From Microcaldota archaeon (GTDB taxonomy: Archaea; Micrarchaeota; Micrarchaeia; Micrarchaeales; CABMGC01): a DNA stretch of 27,430 nt. The notes beneath the pieces were generated by a model, which made no database searches, was not told the DNA's origin, and worked only from the letters and a program-made list of their open reading frames with translations. Of the stretch, positions 23,743 to 27,430 are shown one piece after another. Position 1 is the first letter of the stretch. Each line of letters opens with the position of its first letter. The stretch lies in assembly GCA_030040335.1 (NCBI GenBank), contig JASHTX010000008.1, forward strand, positions 1 to 27,430, written 5' to 3'. A program made the position numbers and the translations under genes.

Positions 23743-24305
23743 AGGCCGTTCCACATCCTCCAGAACTGCTTTCTGAGCACTTTCACCTTCTCAGGATCCT
23801 CGATGATGTTTATGCGCTCGATGTTCTTGTGCATGCCTGCATAGGTAAGGTTCGCAGAGCCCTCTATTGCGGATTTACTGCTGATATACATCTTTGCATG
23901 GATGAACTGCCTCGGTGACTTCACATGAATGTTCCTCCCGGCCATCAGCGATGTGGCAAGGGAGAAGACCGCAAGGAACAATGAGGCGAGCAAGACATAG
24001 ACGCTGAAGAAACCAAGATAAAGAAGCGCGATGTTTATGAAAGCGAGCACAGAGGCGAAAACGGCAGCATCCCTAAAGCTGCCCACGTTGAGTTTTCTCG
24101 CCACGCTGCTTTTCATTGATGAGGATAGTATGTATACGTTCTTGCTCGCAGAATGCCTCAGCAGATACTCTGCGTAGTAATCATCAACGTATGGCGAGAC
24201 TATCAGCAGTTCCTTCTCGCCACTGAGCAGCCTCTCGACATGCTTGTAGCAACCGCTCCCGTAGTAAGAGGAATCTGATTTTTTGAGTAGACTTAATAAG
24301 CCCAT
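23739..24305 (-). CDS. PLD-like protein with a membrane hairpin inserted in the domain
   Basis: A 188-residue protein with one phospholipase-D-like half-site. The N-terminal strand region LLIVSPYVDDYYAEYLLRHS is typical of PLD-like domain 2. The HKD motif appears as HAKMYISSKSAIEGSANLT (His136, Lys138, Gly149, Ser150, Asn152), with Ser where the usual Asp of HxKxxxxD stands. ERINIIEDPE then matches the end of the domain. Two adjacent hydrophobic helices (about 79-98 and 100-121) sit between the first strand pair and the HKD motif, which should pin the active site to the membrane. PLD enzymes need two HKD motifs, so a homodimer is likely. The ATG at 24305 has a TATA-like CATTTATCTT 25 bp upstream. 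The substrate is unknown (lipid or nucleic acid). Confidence 0.82.
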   Translation of the reverse strand: MGLLSLLKKSDSSYYGSGCYKHVERLLSGEKELLIVSPYVDDYYAEYLLRHSASKNVYILSSSMKSSVARKLNVGSFRDAAVFASVLAFINIALLYLGFFSVYVLLASLFLAVFSLATSLMAGRNIHVKSPRQFIHAKMYISSKSAIEGSANLTYAGMHKNIERINIIEDPEKVKVLRKQFWRMWNGL

Positions 24306-24336
24306 GTTGCTATTTAAGTATGCAAAAGATAAATGG
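24291..24336. promoter_or_regulatory. Overlapping divergent promoters inside gene ends
   Basis: Only 14 bp separate the two ATGs (24305 minus, 24320 plus). The plus-strand box ACTTAATAAG (24291-24300) lies within the PLD-like coding sequence, and the minus-strand box CATTTATCTT (24335 to 24326) lies within the transporter coding sequence, each ~25 bp from its ATG. A second plus box, TATTTAAG (24311-24318), would suit the in-frame ATG at 24341. Confidence 0.4.
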
Positions 24337-25060
24337 TTTTATGGCGAAGGCAAAGCCTGCTCTCCAAGTAGACGGACACGAGGAGCACTTTCAGGGCACA
24401 AGCCTGTCAAACTTCATCCTCGGATGTCAGGACGGGCTGGTCAACGTACTCGGCATAGTTCTGGGAGTGAGCGCAGCAACATCTGATGTGCGCATCATAT
24501 ACGTCGCCAGCTTCGCGGCGCTGGCCGCAGAGTCGATCTCGATGGCTGCGGTCGCATATACATCAACCCTTGCGAGGAGGAGGCATTACCTGAGGGAACT
24601 GGAAAGGGAAAAACGCGAGATAAGAGAGCTGCCGAAACTGGAGAGGGAGGAGGTAAGGACAATATTCAAGAAGTGGGGCTACAAGGGAAAGGCCCTGGAG
24701 GATCTTACCGACAAGATCGCGTCGAATCGAAAGGCGTGGATTGAGTTCATGATGGCTCACGAGCTGGATCTCCAGCCGGTAGAAAAAGACGAGCCGATGA
24801 GAGGTTTCGTCATTGTTGGCTTGTCTGCAGTCATAGGTTCCATAGTCCCTTTGATTCCTTTCTTTTTCATTACAAATAACATAGTTTCAGGCACCATAGC
24901 CTCTGTGATAATCAGCGGCGCGGTTCTTTTCGCCATAGGCGCCTATGAAGCGAAGAAGACGGTGGGTTCGCTTTGGAGGAGCGGGGTGCAGATGGCGATA
25001 ATAGGGCTTGTGGCCGGCTTCGCCGGCTACCTGATAGGCCGCCTGCTGGGAAGTGCATAG
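24320..25060 (+). CDS. VIT1/CCC1-family metal transporter
   Basis: Membrane transporter related to the vacuolar iron transporters, probably moving Fe2+ or Mn2+. The 246-residue protein has the family's first helix LSNFILGCQDGLVNVLGIVLG (about 29-49), a second helix with AESISMAAVAYTST (equivalent to the ExxSMxxGxYxS motif), a charged cytosolic metal-binding loop (about 80-155, with EHELD-like acidic ends, here AHELDLQP), then three more helices (about 160-182, 186-207, 218-242). Five helices is normal for the family. The start may be the ATG at 24320 or the in-frame ATG at 24341 (MAKAKPAL); TATA-like boxes support both. Confidence 0.9.
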   Translation: MQKINGFMAKAKPALQVDGHEEHFQGTSLSNFILGCQDGLVNVLGIVLGVSAATSDVRIIYVASFAALAAESISMAAVAYTSTLARRRHYLRELEREKREIRELPKLEREEVRTIFKKWGYKGKALEDLTDKIASNRKAWIEFMMAHELDLQPVEKDEPMRGFVIVGLSAVIGSIVPLIPFFFITNNIVSGTIASVIISGAVLFAIGAYEAKKTVGSLWRSGVQMAIIGLVAGFAGYLIGRLLGSA

Positions 25061-25144
25061 AAAGGTCATCATCGTTGCCACCTGAGGCGCTGAAAAGCAA
25101 TAAGAATATTACTTTCTCCATATTAGCAGGATTTGGGAGATGGC

Positions 25145-26278
25145 TTGGAGCTGAAAAACAAGGAGGAGCTCAAGGGTAAGGTCCTCCGCCTACTCAGCGT
25201 CGACGCGAGAATGAGCATGCAGGATATCGCAAACAGCCTGAAGACTACAAAAATAAACGCGTACGCACTCTTCAACGAGGCGGTCGGCGATTACGGCATG
25301 AAGTTCGTGCCGGAGATAAGCATAGACAAGCTCTGGAAGTGGGAGTTCATAAAAAGGGCCAGGCTGAGAACCAAGAGGGGCATACTTGCCGAGGCCGTGG
25401 ACGAGCTGCCCGCAACTGGCTTCAGCGAGTACATCATATTCATCAAGTTCATAGGCAAGGAACCCAAGGATGAGGAGATAGTGAAGGCAGCGGAGAACTC
25501 CTACATACCGCAGTTCGTGGCAAGGCTGAAGGGCGAGTACAGCCTCATGATGTACGCTGTGGCGAGAAGCTACGAGGATGCGGTGCAGTTCACCGACTCA
25601 ATGGAAAAGCAGCTAAGCAAGTACAGGATGCTCGCCTACACGACCCGCATCTGGAGCAGCTTCGGCTTCTTTCCGATGAACAAGAAGCTGATGGACCAGT
25701 TCGACATATTCGATACCTACAAGAACCTGCTCTTCGGCCTCTCGGATGCAGGGAGGAACACATTCACCGAGATAGGCAAGGTCTTCAACCAGGGCCCGGC
25801 GCAGATGCTCTACGCCTACGACAGGCTCGCCAGAACCGAGATACTCAAGAGAGTCACATACTTCGAGTCGAAGCCTAAGAACAGCACGAAGGTGGTGGCG
25901 CTGCTGAAGGTGCAGAATGAGAAGCTCTTCGAGGAGACAAAGATCAACTGGTTCGCCAAGCTCATCAAGGACTATGGTCGCACTTCCAACGAATGCGTAT
26001 TCGTGTGCGAACTGCCCAACCCGAAGAGCATGATGCTAATCGCAGACCTCGGGGGAAAGACAAGAGTCGACAAGTTCCTTGCTGGAGTAAGATCCTGCAT
26101 AAAGGGAATAGAGCCTAGCAAGATGCTGATAACAAGAGTGCTTTCAGGAAACCTTGGCATCAGGGACTTCGACATGCGCTACACACCGCAGTACAGGAGC
26201 CTTGAGAGGAAGGGCGCGGTGCCCGCGCTGCACGCAAAAAGCATAGAGTCTGTTGTGGAGAATCCCAACGAGCTGTGA
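25145..26278 (+). CDS. Lrp/AsnC-like transcription regulator with duplicated HTH-plus-ligand-domain layout
   Basis: A likely DNA-binding regulator of ~377 residues. The first helix-turn-helix is near the N-terminus (LRLLSVDARMSMQDIANSLK, then TTKINAYALFNEAV), followed by a RAM-like alpha/beta region (EYIIFIKFIG...EYSLMMYAVARSYEDAV). The second half repeats this plan: a possible HTH (NTFTEIGKVFNQGPAQMLYA, then YDRLARTEILKRV), then an alpha/beta region (KVVALLKVQ...NECVFVCELP). Lrp proteins are normally ~150 residues, so this is a tandem double version. The start is probably TTG at 25145 with GGGAG five nt upstream; TTG 25133 is the alternative. It is followed after 6 nt by a small membrane protein gene. 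The effector is unknown. Confidence 0.68.
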   Translation: MELKNKEELKGKVLRLLSVDARMSMQDIANSLKTTKINAYALFNEAVGDYGMKFVPEISIDKLWKWEFIKRARLRTKRGILAEAVDELPATGFSEYIIFIKFIGKEPKDEEIVKAAENSYIPQFVARLKGEYSLMMYAVARSYEDAVQFTDSMEKQLSKYRMLAYTTRIWSSFGFFPMNKKLMDQFDIFDTYKNLLFGLSDAGRNTFTEIGKVFNQGPAQMLYAYDRLARTEILKRVTYFESKPKNSTKVVALLKVQNEKLFEETKINWFAKLIKDYGRTSNECVFVCELPNPKSMMLIADLGGKTRVDKFLAGVRSCIKGIEPSKMLITRVLSGNLGIRDFDMRYTPQYRSLERKGAVPALHAKSIESVVENPNEL

Positions 26279-26284
26279 TGTAAT

Positions 26285-26554
26285 ATGAACATAACTTCAG
26301 CGGTATGGTTTATACTGCTGTTAGTCTTTGGAGTTGCCGCGTTGTATGTTGGAATTGTAAGCATACTTAATCCAGGCGGCCAATGCACACTCCGTACCAA
26401 CGTAATTGGAGCTGAGATAGGGGTGTTCAGCAATACGGTCTGCGGATCGATTGATGTAGTGTTTGGAATTTTTGTTCTTTTTGTTGCGATCCAGATACTG
26501 AGGGGCAGGTTCTCTCTCCTAACATCACAGCCCAGCCCTCAGGCCAAGACATGA
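26285..26554 (+). CDS. Small two-helix membrane protein
   Basis: No recognised family. The 89-residue product has two hydrophobic helices (about 6-28 and 54-74) joined by a loop with Cys34 and Cys53, which could form a disulfide outside, and a polar tail GRFSLLTSQPSPQAKT. The ATG follows the stop of the Lrp-like gene by 6 nt, so the two are probably co-transcribed. Its base composition is more AT-rich than its neighbours, as is common for membrane proteins. It ends 12 bp before the convergent dnaG gene. Confidence 0.65.
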   Translation: MNITSAVWFILLLVFGVAALYVGIVSILNPGGQCTLRTNVIGAEIGVFSNTVCGSIDVVFGIFVLFVAIQILRGRFSLLTSQPSPQAKT

Positions 26555-26566
26555 GTCTGGCATGGC

Positions 26567-27430
26567 TCACTCCAGCTTGCCCTGCTCCTTGGTGTAGAGT
26601 ATCAGCTCTGGGTGCCTTCTGGGCATCGGGTTTGCCCTTATTCCGTATATGGCCTTTATCCCTCTCTCCAGCGAAAGCTCGACAAGTCTCTGGGTTATCA
26701 CGCCGTCAAGGACAATCGCGTATGCGCCCCTTGTGTCCTGAAGCGTCGTAAGCAGTTCCCTTATAGGCACTTCCTTGATTATGTTGCCGTCCGGCGCGTA
26801 GACCCTGCTTCTCAGTGATCCTGAGAGCTCGACCAGGCCGTTTGCAAGCTGCGCAAGCAGCGCGCTCTCGAGTACTGGTTTGTTCGGCGCATGAGCCTCC
26901 TGGGGCTGAAAGCGCACTGATTCTATCTTCTGCAGCTCTGTCTTTTCGGTCTCCTCGACCTCGCTCCTCAGGTCCTTTATGTACGGCTGGCTCATCTCTT
27001 CGAACATATCGTCGCCTCCGGCCCTGGAAGGCTGCTGAGGCTGCGAAGGAGGCTGCATTGGTGCAGGCTGCTGCTCCCTTGGTGGCTGTTCCCTCATCGG
27101 CTGAGGCGCAGGTCTGTTATCGCGTCTCTCATCGTGCCTGTCATCGCGCCTATCGTTCTGCCTCGCCTGGTTCCTGCCCCTCTCGCTCCCGAGATACTGG
27201 TCTATCGGTATCTTGCTGCGCAGGGCCTTGATCACCTCCTTTCTGGTGAGCTCCTCTACTTCCTTGCCGTCAGGAGCCCTGGTAACGAAGTCTATCTCCG
27301 TGGCGTTGAGCAGCGACCTTATGACCAGCTCACCGCCCCTGTCTCCGTCCACGAAGACCGTCGCTTCCTTCTCGTTGGCGAGTTCGATTATCGACTTGGG
27401 TATGTTCGATGTCGCTCCGCCGATCGCCAC
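26567..27430 (-). CDS. dnaG: Archaeal DnaG primase-like protein, C-terminal part (start outside window)
   Basis: TOPRIM-domain protein of the archaeal DnaG family, reported both as a primase and as an exosome-associated RNA-binding subunit. The 287 visible residues begin inside the TOPRIM domain: ATVFVDGDRGGELVIRSLLN (Asp28/Asp30 of the fragment form the DxD), then IDFVTRAPDGKEVEELTRKE, a strong family signature. A disordered Arg/Asp then Pro/Gln-rich linker (about 82-150) leads to the conserved C-terminal domain (ALLAQLANGLVELSGSLRSR to KAIYGIRANPMPRRHPELIL). The N-terminal part is missing because the gene runs off the window; the GTG at 27430 is not its start. Confidence 0.94.
   Translation of the reverse strand: MAIGGATSNIPKSIIELANEKEATVFVDGDRGGELVIRSLLNATEIDFVTRAPDGKEVEELTRKEVIKALRSKIPIDQYLGSERGRNQARQNDRRDDRHDERRDNRPAPQPMREQPPREQQPAPMQPPSQPQQPSRAGGDDMFEEMSQPYIKDLRSEVEETEKTELQKIESVRFQPQEAHAPNKPVLESALLAQLANGLVELSGSLRSRVYAPDGNIIKEVPIRELLTTLQDTRGAYAIVLDGVITQRLVELSLERGIKAIYGIRANPMPRRHPELILYTKEQGKLE

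Noticed and set aside
1..27430. CRISPR array, insertion sequence, integrase or prophage
   Set aside because: No regularly spaced direct repeats, transposase motifs, terminal inverted repeats or phage genes were seen. The tRNA-Leu gene has no partial copy that I could find by eye.

Overview
The window looks like archaeal chromosome. It carries a fragment of archaeal DnaG primase, aRF1 (NIKS and GGQ motifs), RNA polymerase subunit K, an archaeal histone, an archaeal-type (S26B) signal peptidase, a geranylgeranyl-reductase-family flavoprotein for ether lipids, an SMC protein and an AglH/GPT-type sugar-1-phosphate transferase. TATA-like boxes lie about 25 bp upstream of many starts, which suggests frequent leaderless transcription, mixed with some clear Shine-Dalgarno (SD) starts and many TTG starts. 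Gene packing is tight: four convergent or tandem overlaps and no gene-free stretch above 200 bp. Compact gene forms and many small membrane or surface proteins suggest a DPANN-type lineage such as Micrarchaeota, but that placement is inference from gene content and was not tested.

Layout. 83-7211 (minus): a surface-protein operon made of two tandem copies of a two-gene cassette, each a ~1,100-residue secreted multidomain protein followed by a 93-residue single-pass membrane protein. 7301-11733 (minus): signal peptidase I downstream of smc. 11823-12905 (minus): site-2 protease with CBS domains, divergent from a COG1407-like phosphoesterase (12962-13699, plus). 13686-15304 (minus): rpoK translationally coupled to the geranylgeranyl reductase. 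15389-16102 (minus): GT2 glycosyltransferase. 16157-16242 (minus): tRNA-Leu(UAG). 16393-20401 (plus): two tandem compact SerK-like ParB/Srx proteins, seryl-tRNA synthetase, aRF1 and a histone. 20332-22974 (minus): GPT/AglH-like enzyme, a Ser/Thr-rich anchored surface protein and a BCP peroxiredoxin. 23062-26554 is mixed: an unknown two-domain beta protein, a PLD-like membrane protein, a VIT-family transporter, a tandem Lrp-like regulator and a small membrane protein. 26567-27430 (minus): the C-terminal part of DnaG, cut by the window edge.

How the parts may work together. One theme is the cell envelope: two giant exported proteins, their membrane partners, a signal peptidase with an unusual insertion, a dolichyl-phosphate sugar transferase, a GT2 enzyme and a mucin-like anchored protein. 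The second theme is serine/translation: two SerK-like proteins directly upstream of SerRS, then aRF1. The strongest candidates for something undescribed are (1) the duplicated giant-protein plus 93-residue cassette, in which all four proteins end in a proline-rich tail, and (2) the SerK-like pair with related leaders in front of serS.
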